From: Cytobacillus oceanisediminis
Lineage (GTDB): Bacteria; Bacillota; Bacilli; Bacillales; Cytobacillaceae
Direction of reading: 5' to 3'
Assembly (NCBI RefSeq): GCF_022811925.1
Contig: NZ_CP065512.1
Span: forward strand, 1 to 64,000
DNA: 64,000 bases
Positions 34,434 to 41,545 of the stretch are shown in pieces (within the stretch, counting starts at the first letter, position 1; each line of letters begins with the position of its first letter). The translations under genes were made by a program, and so were the position numbers. The notes beneath the pieces were generated by a model. That model saw nothing but the letters and a program-made list of their open reading frames with translations, searched no databases and was not told the DNA's origin.

Positions 34434-34864
34434 ATAGCTGTATTCCCCTCCCCTTCCATCCGGTTGGGGTTTCTTGTTTACAATATGGAGGAATATATAT
34501 ACAGATAACAGCATTCTGACCAAACACGAATAGCCCAGTACCCATTCATCTAGAAAAAATGGGACCAGGCACCCCTTGCGCTGCATGCTTTCAACAGGAA
34601 GGTCTGTTTAGGAACAAGCATGAGCCTTTTCACAAGGTATCTTTTCGGCTGGTAATGCTCTTGCTGTATGTATAGCCTACTCATATTCGTGTACTGCCCT
34701 GCAATTTAGCCGGCTCTTCTTGGGGGATCATTCCAAGGGCTGCCTGCTGAACGTTCATTTTTCATTTACGGTAACAGATAAATCTATTATGACCACTCTT
34801 TGGAGTTCTCATACCCGGAGGAGGTTGCCTATAAAAAATATTCTGAATTGAGAGGTAATTATAA
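34434..34864. other. Gap without recognisable gene
   Basis: 431 bp. It starts with a hairpin CCCC...GGGG followed by TTTCTTGTTT (a probable terminator near 34445-34475). The rest contains only short frames, none with both a ribosome site and protein-like sequence. GGAGGAGG at about 34819 has no long frame after it. A decayed gene or a small RNA is possible. Confidence 0.35.
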
Positions 34865-35092
34865 ATGAGTATGATGACCAAATTATCAAATGTCGAGCTC
34901 GGAGACCTGGTGATTATCAACACCGGCATCCTTGGAAAGCTTGCCTATCGAGTTACAAATGATTTCCTTCACATCAAACTGGAGAATATCGAAAATGGTT
35001 TCGAATACAATGAGGTATTCAGCAGCTTGGATGACTTGCAAGTATTTATTGAAAAGCACTCAAATATCATAAAGCTTGTTCCCTTGCATTAA
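34865..35092 (+). CDS. Hypothetical protein
   Basis: 75 residues, ATG after GAGAGGT. Beta-rich start (NVELGDLVIINTGILGKLAYRV) resembling a small SH3- or OB-like barrel, followed by a helical end. No family recognised. Confidence 0.5.
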   Translation: MSMMTKLSNVELGDLVIINTGILGKLAYRVTNDFLHIKLENIENGFEYNEVFSSLDDLQVFIEKHSNIIKLVPLH

Positions 35093-35147
35093 ACAATCAT
35101 CATATAGGGTATATATGGCATATATATCCCCGGAAGGGAGACTTGCT

Positions 35148-35309
35148 ATGATACTCTATCGAGATTACATGCTTATTCTTAATACGCTTTTTGACAAAGA
35201 AAAAATTGATTACCACCAGTATTTATTTTATCGAAATAAACTGCAGCAATGGTTCGTCGTGCATGCAATGAAAAAAAGCAATAGATTTAAAATCAGCAGC
35301 AGGGGTTAA
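35148..35309 (+). CDS. Small hypothetical protein
   Basis: 53 residues from ATG 35148 (MILYRDYMLILNTLF) after GGAAGGGAG. It is helical, aromatic and basic at the end (MKKSNRFKISSRG). The longer upstream frame is not supported. No family recognised. Confidence 0.45.
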   Translation: MILYRDYMLILNTLFDKEKIDYHQYLFYRNKLQQWFVVHAMKKSNRFKISSRG

Positions 35310-35349
35310 CTCCCCTGCCCTTTTTAGTTTAAAGGAAAGGAACTTATGC

Positions 35350-35592
35350 ATGGACAAACACACTCAGGTTAAAAATGTATGCCGGATCTGCAATAGCCGG
35401 CCCTCTACTAAACTCTGTGATTATGTTACTGATGTTATAACGAATTCCCATTTTCAAACACATAGGGAAACATGTGACGCTCCAATGTGCGACCGCTGTT
35501 CTATTCATATTGCAGTTGATACGGATTATTGTCCCAGCCACGCAAGTATCGTTAAACAAAATATTGAACTTCAATTAAGGGAGAGAAAATAA
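35350..35592 (+). CDS. Zinc-binding small protein
   Basis: 80 residues. CRIC, CDAPMCDRC and CPSH give at least seven Cys/His ligands, consistent with one or two zinc fingers. The spacing is treble-clef-like. It is followed at once by the SpoVG-like gene. No named family recognised. Confidence 0.55.
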   Translation: MDKHTQVKNVCRICNSRPSTKLCDYVTDVITNSHFQTHRETCDAPMCDRCSIHIAVDTDYCPSHASIVKQNIELQLRERK

Positions 35593-35593
35593 A

Positions 35594-35893
35594 ATGGAAA
35601 ACACACTTCAAGTAAAAGTAACCAGAATGAAAATTAAACAAGAAAACGGCATGAAGGCCCTTTGCAGTATTGTCATTGGAGGAATGATTGCTATTAATGA
35701 TATTCGCATCGTTGAGAATAAAGAGCGCAAATTATTTGTGGCCATGCCTTCCAGGAAAATGCCGGATGGAACTTTCAAAGATATAGCCAATCCAGTAAAT
35801 GCTACGGCAAGAAAAATCATTGAAGATGTGGTTCTGAAAGAATATGAAAAAATGTCACAGCTGGATGAAAATGTTTTAAAATTAATCTCATAG
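35594..35893 (+). CDS. SpoVG-like RNA/DNA-binding regulator
   Basis: 99 residues. The sequence follows SpoVG throughout: LCSIVIGGMIAINDIRIVE corresponds to the core strands, KLFVAMPSRKMPDGTFKDIANPVN to the highly conserved FVAMPSKR.PDGEFRDIAHPIN, and RKIIEDVVLKEYEKM to the C-terminal helix. SpoVG is about 95 residues and binds nucleic acids, affecting sporulation, capsule and RNA regulation in Firmicutes. A phage copy could tune host or phage gene expression. It is coupled to the zinc protein upstream (spacing 2 nt). Confidence 0.88.
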   Translation: MENTLQVKVTRMKIKQENGMKALCSIVIGGMIAINDIRIVENKERKLFVAMPSRKMPDGTFKDIANPVNATARKIIEDVVLKEYEKMSQLDENVLKLIS

Positions 35894-35926
35894 ATTTCTA
35901 AGTCAATGAAGGGAGAAAATAACGAT

Positions 35927-36484
35927 ATGGGGAAAACAAATGAAGAAATAATAAAACTATGCAGAGAGGTTTATCTAGCACATATTCCAGATATCAATAC
36001 GTACATTCATGACTTTGACACTGCTAATCACCAAATATTCAAATTAGTGAGTATGCATGATGATGAACAGCTTCTGCTCTGCACTCAGTATCTTGAATCA
36101 TTCGCCAAGATTTGTTACTTCCTTGTAACCGACCGGCGATGTATGCTGGTTCAGCCCTCTTTAACCGGCGGAGAGGTTTCCTCATTCCCTTTTGACACGA
36201 TCGGCAGTGTAGAATATAAGAAATCCTTTACTAAATCATTGGTCAAGATCCACCTTAAGACGGAAAAGACCCATGAGTTTACGCATTTAAAATGCGATAA
36301 AGTTTCAGGTGTTCTTCAGCAGGCAATGAATGATTATAAGCATCCTAAAGCTCCCGCTTCTACTCCGAAAGCGGATGAAGACCTTTTAACACAAATACAA
36401 AAACTGCAAGAATTAAAAATTAGTGGAGCTTTAACCGAAGAGGAATTCTCCCTGATTAAGCGAAAACTCATTGAGGAATTTTAA
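35927..36484 (+). CDS. YokE-like PH-domain protein with SHOCT domain
   Basis: 185 residues from ATG 35927, with AAGGGAG upstream. Residues about 50-130 look like a bacterial PH domain (KICYFLVTDRRCMLVQPS, SFPFDTIGSVEYKKSF, VKIHLKTEKTHEFTHL). The C-terminal 30 residues (LLTQIQKLQELKISGALTEEEFSLIKRKLI) are a SHOCT helix-hairpin, usually an oligomerisation tag. The combination resembles YokE of SPbeta. Function unknown; possibly membrane or RNA associated. Confidence 0.72.
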   Translation: MGKTNEEIIKLCREVYLAHIPDINTYIHDFDTANHQIFKLVSMHDDEQLLLCTQYLESFAKICYFLVTDRRCMLVQPSLTGGEVSSFPFDTIGSVEYKKSFTKSLVKIHLKTEKTHEFTHLKCDKVSGVLQQAMNDYKHPKAPASTPKADEDLLTQIQKLQELKISGALTEEEFSLIKRKLIEEF

Positions 36485-36494
36485 ATAGAAAAAA

Positions 36495-36515
36495 GGGACG
36501 GAAATACTCCGTCCC
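36495..36515. terminator. Bidirectional terminator between convergent genes
   Basis: Perfect 8-bp stem GGGACGGA/TCCGTCCC with loop AATAC; T-rich on the right side and A-rich on the left, so it can serve both strands. Confidence 0.7.
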
Positions 36516-36565
36516 TCCCCTTTATACCACTATATGTCCCCTATATATCCCCTATATATAACCCT

Positions 36566-36835
36566 CTACATGTCTAATATAGAGTCAATATAGCTCTCAT
36601 TAGCTTCACTCTTTTGATACTTATTTACATTTTCCCGAATCTTCTCTTCCGCCTGGATAACTTCTGAAGGCTTGGCAGCCATGGTCATCCCGTACTTATT
36701 AGAAGATATAAGGAACGTCAGATAACCGCTGAGATTGCCTCCATGATACTTATCCGCCTGCTCCTGGGCATATTCCAGGATATCTCCCCTAAAAGAAATG
36801 GATTTCTTTATGACAGGAGGCTTATCCTTAGCCAA
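36566..36835 (-). CDS. ParR-like RHH centromere-binding protein
   Basis: 89 residues, overlapping the end of the actin-like gene by 8 nt. Residues 8-48 (VIKKSISFRGDILEYAQEQ, NLSGYLTFLISSNK) fit a ribbon-helix-helix DNA-binding unit; the charged C-terminus may bind the filament. Small RHH proteins encoded downstream of a ParM-type actin, such as ParR and Alp7R, bind centromere repeats and repress the operon. The assignment depends on this gene pair and fold pattern. Confidence 0.75.
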   Translation of the reverse strand: MAKDKPPVIKKSISFRGDILEYAQEQADKYHGGNLSGYLTFLISSNKYGMTMAAKPSEVIQAEEKIRENVNKYQKSEANESYIDSILDM

Positions 36836-37727
36836 ACTTCTGTACTCCTACATTATAGAATGCTTCAGCATTGTTAAGGATCTTGTCACAGTCAATGCTC
36901 TTTTTTGTAGGGAGATAATCATTGAAACGCAGCGCACCGCCGCCTACCCAAGTCTTTTTGTGTACGATGTCATATGGGAAGTCCAATTTAATTTGAGTAA
37001 CTATCTGGTCCATCCATTCCTTGAAGTGAGTATCAAAGTCAAAATCAACTTGTTCCTCATCAATAATGACAGCACCCTCTTCAATGAAACGCTCTACATC
37101 CTGGTCACTCACCTGAACGTTGAACTGCTGATTGATGGCGCTTGCTACCTTCGCATAGAATTTAAGCATGCCCAGCTGGTAACTCTCTAAATGTGCAACA
37201 GTTCTTCCTTCATAATAGGAAACGTCAACAGTTAAGCCGCCGATATCAATAATCAGATTTGTACGCCCCTCTTCAAATTCCTTTGGGTTCGTAAGCGCGA
37301 GTCCTGCTGATTGCGGGAACACCAAGCAGTCTTCTATATGTATTGTTCTGTCCTTCCCTTTATAGCCCACAGTTACCTTCTTATTTAATAGGAAGTCTCT
37401 CAACTCATCCTTCTGCTTCTTATACCATCCGATTGGCAGACCAGTTACTAATTTAACTTTAACATTAGTAAGCTTTTCATCCATGTTTCGCAAAACGGCC
37501 GTTAGCAGCAATGGCTCGAAGTTAGGATCTGCAATTTTATTTGCAGCGACTGTGATTCTCCCCCGCTCACCAATTGTAAGCTTCTTTCCTTCATACTCAA
37601 TCACTGTAGAATTAGCATTTACATCAATAACCCCCTGCTTAACAGTGCTTCGGAAGATATCGTATCCGTCTGGTCCTACCAATTTCGTGTGGGAATAGCC
37701 CACATCAATTCCAAAAATTAAAGACAT
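36828..37727 (-). CDS. ParM/Alp-type actin-like plasmid partition ATPase
   Basis: 299 residues. It has the actin/Hsp70 phosphate loops: FGIDVGYSHTKLVG (phosphate 1), NLIIDIGGLTVDVSYYEG (phosphate 2) and WVGGGALRF (adenosine motif). Length and motif spacing fit ParM, Alp7A and related filament-forming plasmid segregation ATPases; the PRTRC-D actin-like family is another relative. With the RHH gene downstream and repeats upstream it forms a type II partition system that pushes plasmid copies apart. This is strong evidence for an extrachromosomal lysogenic state. Confidence 0.9.
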   Translation of the reverse strand: MSLIFGIDVGYSHTKLVGPDGYDIFRSTVKQGVIDVNANSTVIEYEGKKLTIGERGRITVAANKIADPNFEPLLLTAVLRNMDEKLTNVKVKLVTGLPIGWYKKQKDELRDFLLNKKVTVGYKGKDRTIHIEDCLVFPQSAGLALTNPKEFEEGRTNLIIDIGGLTVDVSYYEGRTVAHLESYQLGMLKFYAKVASAINQQFNVQVSDQDVERFIEEGAVIIDEEQVDFDFDTHFKEWMDQIVTQIKLDFPYDIVHKKTWVGGGALRFNDYLPTKKSIDCDKILNNAEAFYNVGVQKFG

Positions 37728-37867
37728 GTTTCTCTCTCCTCCATTTGATGCTACCCAGTATCATTAAATGCTACTTAGTAGCACCCTCTTTGTGTATCTT
37801 GCATAAATTTTCTATATTTTTATCTTATCAGTATTACTGGGTGGTGTAAAGTAGCATGCAGTAGCAT
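37728..37867. promoter_or_regulatory. TGCTAC repeat operator / possible parC of the ParMR operon
   Basis: Upstream of the actin gene lie ATGCTACCCAGTA (37748), ATGCTACTTAGTAGCA (37768) and, about 70 bp away, TACTGGGTGG (37835) and GTAGCATGCAGTAGCAT (37851). The core ATGCTAC..AGTA appears in both orientations. Such clusters upstream of ParMR operons serve as centromere and operator for the RHH protein. Confidence 0.6.
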
Positions 37868-37901
37868 TTTGTTAAATTTTACTTAAATGAGTCCAACCTC
37901 T

Positions 37902-38213
37902 CATGTAAGGCACAAAGTACATATAGGCTATATATTTTAATTTTCATGCAAGGCAGACCATTTATATAGCATTATCTCACAAAACCTCATGTAGAGCATT
38001 ATTAAATATGCGCTATATGTTATCAACTTTAATGAAGAGCATAAATTATATGCTAACTCTATTAACATCATTTGATGTAGGGCATATATTATATGTAGAA
38101 TCTATTAAGTATATCTAATGTAGGGCAATGAATATATATCATATCTATTAATTAACTCTCATGTAGGGCATAACACACATAGGGTATACCTTTATGATAT
38201 TTAATGTATGTCA
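37902..38213 (+). repeat. Eight 11-bp repeats at exactly 43-bp spacing
   Basis: Copies of the consensus (C/A)ATGTAGGGCA start at 37902, 37945, 37988, 38031, 38074, 38117, 38160 and 38203, each 43 bp apart. Variants include CATGTAAGGCA, CATGCAAGGCA, CATGTAGAGCA and AATGAAGAGCA. A degenerate ninth copy (AATATAGGTAT) falls at 38246, still in phase. The DNA between is AT-rich and unrelated. 43 bp is close to four helical turns, so bound proteins would line up on one face. Candidate centromere or replication iterons. Confidence 0.85.
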
Positions 38214-38306
38214 GAATATGTACATGAACAGCGTTGATATGCTTTAATATAGGTATAACAAACATTGATATAGGTACAATAAAGGGTATATAAGGAGGTA
38301 TATGAA

Positions 38307-38957
38307 GTGGCAGTAGAAGTTGAATTCATTACCATGGGGACAGCTTCCGAACAATTGGGAGTTCCTGCGCCTACATTAAGGCTATGGACTGACCAGCTGG
38401 AGGAGTATGAAGTCCATTATGTAATGCGCAATGATAAAAATGAAAGATTATATTATGACACTGACTTAGAGATATTTGCTTATTTAAGAGATTTGAAAAA
38501 GGAACATGGCCGCAAGACCACAACAAAGGATCTCGCCTATATGATTTTTAACCAGGCGAAGGATGATAATAAATTCACCCTTAGAACCAAGCAAGAAGTG
38601 CCACATATAGAGCCGACGAATGCTCATTTAGACCTTCTGAATCAAAAAGATATTCAGAACTTGCTCGGAAGTGATCGAGTTAGGCAGCTAATGGGATACA
38701 TAAAAGAGGGTATAGCTGATGATATAAGAAAAGAGATTAGCGAAGAAATGATGCAAATGAATCAAAGGCTGCTAGAATCTCATGAAAGAATAGAAAAGGA
38801 ATTAAGAGAGCGGAATGAATTACTAGAAAAGAAACTTCAAGAAAGAGATGAACAAGCAGAGAAGAGACAGATTGAAAGGGAAGAGCGGCTTGTTAAATCA
38901 CTGAGAGAAACAATGGACCAAAAGAAGGGGTTATTTGCCCGCTTATTCGGAGGGTAA
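38307..38957 (+). CDS. MerR-type HTH protein with coiled coil (DUF3967-like, plasmid type)
   Basis: 216 residues, read from GTG 38307 after AAGGAGG. Residues 10-80 are a MerR-like winged helix (TASEQLGVPAPTLRLWTDQL, RLYYDTDLEIFAYLRDLKKEHG). Residues about 150-205 are an Arg/Glu coiled coil, and the end KKGLFARLFGG is typical of DUF3967-type proteins common on Bacillus plasmids. The layout recalls RacA, the Bacillus chromosome-anchoring protein. Directly downstream of the 43-bp array, it is the best candidate to bind it, for plasmid maintenance or replication control. Confidence 0.75.
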   Translation: MAVEVEFITMGTASEQLGVPAPTLRLWTDQLEEYEVHYVMRNDKNERLYYDTDLEIFAYLRDLKKEHGRKTTTKDLAYMIFNQAKDDNKFTLRTKQEVPHIEPTNAHLDLLNQKDIQNLLGSDRVRQLMGYIKEGIADDIRKEISEEMMQMNQRLLESHERIEKELRERNELLEKKLQERDEQAEKRQIEREERLVKSLRETMDQKKGLFARLFGG

Positions 38958-39024
38958 TTTCTCTAACAGCTATATTGTATAAATCTAGCAATCATGGTAG
39001 GATATATCTACATCGAAATTCTTC

Positions 39025-39112
39025 GAGCACATAAGCTAACCTCTTATCGTGCTCTTGGTTTTTAGTTTTTTGTCGAAAGGTACGGTGCTGACTACATCGT
39101 GCCTATTTTTTT
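39025..39112 (+). terminator. Two hairpins after the MerR-like gene
   Basis: GAGCACATAAG/CTTATCGTGCTC is followed by TTGGTTTTTAG. The second, AGGTACGGTG/CATCGTGCCT with G-U pairs, is followed by eight T. TTTTTTGTCGAAAGG lies between them and recurs as TTTTTTATCGAAAGG at about 39695. Confidence 0.65.
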
Positions 39113-39135
39113 TGCGTGAAAATGGAGTGATTACA

Positions 39136-39636
39136 ATGATCAACTTAAATAAGGAGCCTTCCGATAGAGTTTCCTTCAAGAGAATTATCCCCGTACTATT
39201 GGTTACGCTGTTTCTAACATGGATCGTAGCATATAACATAAGCCTGGGGCGTCAAGGGACAGAAGAGGTTGAATCCAAAGTTCAAGAAGCGGACACAGAA
39301 ATGGAATCTGAAGTTCCGGAATCTGAGTCTGGCGGAGTAACACCAGGGGAAAGAGACGTTACGATAAAAGAGTTTGAATTTAAGACTCATATAAGGGGTC
39401 ATAATGATGAAACCTATCAAGGGAAAAACGACTATCCTGACTTTGATGTTATAGTCGGGGCTATCGGGAAAGATGCATATGGAAATGAAATTCATTTGGA
39501 TGAAGCTGAGGTATCCCGCTTTCAAACAGATGAGATTGCCCTGTACTTAACGTCTGATAATATTGGAATACAAATAGGAGATACAATTAAAGTCGCGCTG
39601 GATGAATATGGCGAAATTATATATGCCGAGAAATAA
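39136..39636 (+). CDS. Membrane-anchored acidic protein
   Basis: 166 residues from ATG 39136 (MINLNKEPSD) after GGAGTG. Residues about 15-36 form one membrane helix (RIIPVLLVTLFLTWIVAYNIS). An acidic disordered linker (Glu/Ser) follows, then a domain of about 95 residues (TIKEFEFKTHIRG, DFDVIVGAIGKDAYG, GDTIKVALDEYGEI) that is probably beta-rich and outside the cell. No family recognised. Confidence 0.55.
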   Translation: MINLNKEPSDRVSFKRIIPVLLVTLFLTWIVAYNISLGRQGTEEVESKVQEADTEMESEVPESESGGVTPGERDVTIKEFEFKTHIRGHNDETYQGKNDYPDFDVIVGAIGKDAYGNEIHLDEAEVSRFQTDEIALYLTSDNIGIQIGDTIKVALDEYGEIIYAEK

Positions 39637-39675
39637 CCCTGCGATAAGCTGCTGACAAATTGATTGGATGTCATT

Positions 39676-39722
39676 AAATGCTAGTTTCTTTCAGTTTTTT
39701 ATCGAAAGGACTAGCATTTTTT
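39676..39722 (+). terminator. Terminator before Spx-like gene
   Basis: Long hairpin AATGCTAGT/ACTAGCATT with an internal T-rich loop and a terminal T-run. Confidence 0.65.
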
Positions 39723-39772
39723 CTATTAAGTGTTTATGTTATCCGCAAATCGAACACCAGGAGGAATAGTAA

Positions 39773-40219
39773 GTGAGCAACATTCCATGCATCACGATTT
39801 ACACGATCAACACTTCCGAAGGTGAAAAGGTTGCTGAAAAGCTGGCAAGGTACGATTTGAATGCGTCTATCAAGCACATCGTAAGAGACCGTTTCACTTT
39901 CACAGAATTTAAAGCACTTCTTGCTTTGACGGACGATGGGCTGGACGATATCCTGACCCAGCGCGGAAGCACCATCGATTTCTTGGAGGAACAAGGAATC
40001 TCCCTCGACGATCTAACCCTCAGAGAAGCCTACAATGTAATCCTGCAAAACCCCAAACTCCTAAAAACCACAATCCTCACAGACTGGAACCGCATAGCAT
40101 ACGGCCTTAACGGTGCCAGGATGTTCCTTCCGAGACATATCCGGAAAGCAGAGCAAAAAAAGATGTATGAAAGAGTCACTGATACATTTGAAGGACTCTT
40201 TGATGATGAACTAATTTAA
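39773..40219 (+). CDS. Spx/ArsC-family protein lacking the CXXC motif
   Basis: 148 residues, GTG start after AGGAGG. The order of elements follows Spx: an N-terminal strand (CITIYTINTSEG), IKHIVRDRFTFTEFKALLALTDDGLDDILTQRG, LREAYNVILQNPKLLKTTILTDWNRIAYG and the closing ARMFLPRHIRK, as in Spx FLPRKVR. Spx binds the alpha C-terminal domain of RNA polymerase and redirects transcription. The redox CXXC near the N-terminus is absent, so activity would not be thiol-controlled. It could redirect host RNA polymerase during infection or lysogeny. Confidence 0.82.
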   Translation: MSNIPCITIYTINTSEGEKVAEKLARYDLNASIKHIVRDRFTFTEFKALLALTDDGLDDILTQRGSTIDFLEEQGISLDDLTLREAYNVILQNPKLLKTTILTDWNRIAYGLNGARMFLPRHIRKAEQKKMYERVTDTFEGLFDDELI

Positions 40220-40238
40220 GCCTGCAGGAGGAGATAAC

Positions 40239-40484
40239 ATGAAATACAATATGATGATACTGCCGCCTGACTATGAAGGGAATAAACTATCAAACCATCC
40301 TTCGTGTGTCATGTGCGGTGAACAGCTTGAACTAATCGATGAATTTTTAAACGTCAAATCACTTCCGGACATGAGCACTGATTTTGAATCACTGTTTTCA
40401 TTGTGCCAGGGCTGCGGAATGCCGCATCTTGAGCTGGTATCCGGCGATGTAGATTTCTTAGGACCTGTTTTAATCGCGTGGTAA
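40239..40484 (+). CDS. Small zinc-ribbon protein
   Basis: 81 residues, ATG after GGAGGAG. CVMCG near residue 25 and CQGCG near residue 65 make a split zinc ribbon. It is separated from the Spx-like gene by 19 nt and is probably co-transcribed. No family recognised. Confidence 0.58.
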   Translation: MKYNMMILPPDYEGNKLSNHPSCVMCGEQLELIDEFLNVKSLPDMSTDFESLFSLCQGCGMPHLELVSGDVDFLGPVLIAW

Positions 40485-40537
40485 TAACCATTCGATTAAA
40501 GCAGGTTTTTATATTTAAATTCGAAAGGATGAACGGT

Positions 40538-40651
40538 ATGGAATGGTTAAAAAAATTGATAAAGTGTCATATAAGGGGATTACATAAACTCGGTTATCAT
40601 GATCGTGAGCATTGCGTTCGCTGTAAAAGCAAGCTAGAAAGAACGCTATAA
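40538..40651 (+). CDS. 37-aa Cys/His microprotein
   Basis: ATG 40538 follows GAAAGGATGAACGGT. The short protein MEWLKKLIKCHIRGLHKLGY continues with HDREHCVRCKSKLERTL, so it has CxH and HCxxC ligands and a basic charge. It could be a one-zinc finger. Short length makes the call uncertain. Confidence 0.45.
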   Translation: MEWLKKLIKCHIRGLHKLGYHDREHCVRCKSKLERTL

Positions 40652-40790
40652 ATGATTGGCAGCTGGACTGTCAATAAAAAAATTTAATAAATTTCCTTCT
40701 AGGTACTTGAATTATAGAAATCAAATGGTTTCTATACTTTCAGTGATTCAAATATGAGTCCAATCATACACCAAGAAGGAGTACGGAATA

Positions 40791-41132
40791 ATGGAAAACA
40801 TCACAGTCGTTTATGGCGATACAACAATCGAAGTACCAGCTAACACAGAATTGGAAGCTTTAAAGACAGCTATGGCGGAAAACTTCCCTGAACTAAAGGA
40901 TGCAAGTGTCGTTCAAGAAGAAAACACAATCACTTTTTCACCTAAAGCTGGCACAAAAGGCCTTAACGTTGTTTATGGAGATACGAACATTGAAGTGCCG
41001 GACGATACAGAACTTGATGCTTTAAAAGTGGCTATGGCCGACAACTTTCCAGAATTAAAAGGAGCGGAAGTTGTCCAGGAAGAGGAAGGAACAATCCGTT
41101 TTTCTCCTAAAGCAGGTACAAAAGGCTTCTAA
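40791..41132 (+). CDS. Tandem ubiquitin-like protein (PRTRC-C / BilA-like)
   Basis: 113 residues, ATG after AAGGAG. It is two near-identical repeats of about 55 residues: ITVVYGDTTIEVP...NFPELKDASVVQEE...FSPKAGTKG and LNVVYGDTNIEVP...NFPELKGAEVVQEEE...FSPKAGTKGF. The pattern strand-strand-helix-PEL-strand-GTKG is that of PRTRC system protein C, a ubiquitin-like beta-grasp. Both copies end in GTKG; a single Phe follows the last. Separation at the first GTKG and removal of the Phe would give monomers with a C-terminal Gly. It heads a cassette with E2-, JAMM- and E1-like genes. Confidence 0.82.
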   Translation: MENITVVYGDTTIEVPANTELEALKTAMAENFPELKDASVVQEENTITFSPKAGTKGLNVVYGDTNIEVPDDTELDALKVAMADNFPELKGAEVVQEEEGTIRFSPKAGTKGF

Positions 41133-41136
41133 TAGA

Positions 41137-41161
41137 GCCTATATATACCCCTTATATAGGT
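41137..41161 (+). repeat. CTATATA palindrome after the Ubl gene
   Basis: CCTATATATACCCCTTATATAGG, split as CCTATATA / TATATAGG around TACCCCT, forms an inverted repeat matching the CTATATAG-type sites elsewhere in the element. Confidence 0.5.
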
Positions 41162-41250
41162 GAAATACTAATAAAATACAATGATAACTTGCAGGGAGAT
41201 TGGTGAATGGCTGATTTCCCTTGTATTTTGTTCCGAGGAGGTTCCGAACC

Positions 41251-41526
41251 ATGTCACAAAAGAATGTGCAGCTGCGCATTTTAGAAAATATGCAGGACAT
41301 TACTGAATCCGAATTTTATCCGCAGCATATTAAAGAAGCCCTGGATCTGCTTATGACTCCGATTTCCTTTGCGGACCTTAAGAAAATAATGTTCCGTCAT
41401 GATTTTGATTTAATCAATACGACCATTAATACATCCTTCGATAACTACATGAGAGAATACGAACAGTACCTTACTGCTCTTGATCGCATGCAAAGCGTTG
41501 CTTCTTTTGATGTAGATTTCATCTGA
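41251..41526 (+). CDS. Small helical protein in the Ubl cassette
   Basis: 91 residues from ATG 41251 (MSQKNVQLRILENM) after GAGGAGG. It is entirely helical and acidic toward the C-terminus, with no Cys or motif. It lies between the Ubl gene and the 525-aa gene, 19 nt before the latter. No family recognised. Confidence 0.5.
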   Translation: MSQKNVQLRILENMQDITESEFYPQHIKEALDLLMTPISFADLKKIMFRHDFDLINTTINTSFDNYMREYEQYLTALDRMQSVASFDVDFI

Positions 41527-41545
41527 TGCAGAAGGGGGAGAGACT

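Noticed and set aside
37902..38213. CRISPR-like array
   Set aside because: Repeats are only 11 bp and vary, the intervening DNA is AT-rich low-complexity sequence, and no cas genes are near. Iterons or a centromere fit better.
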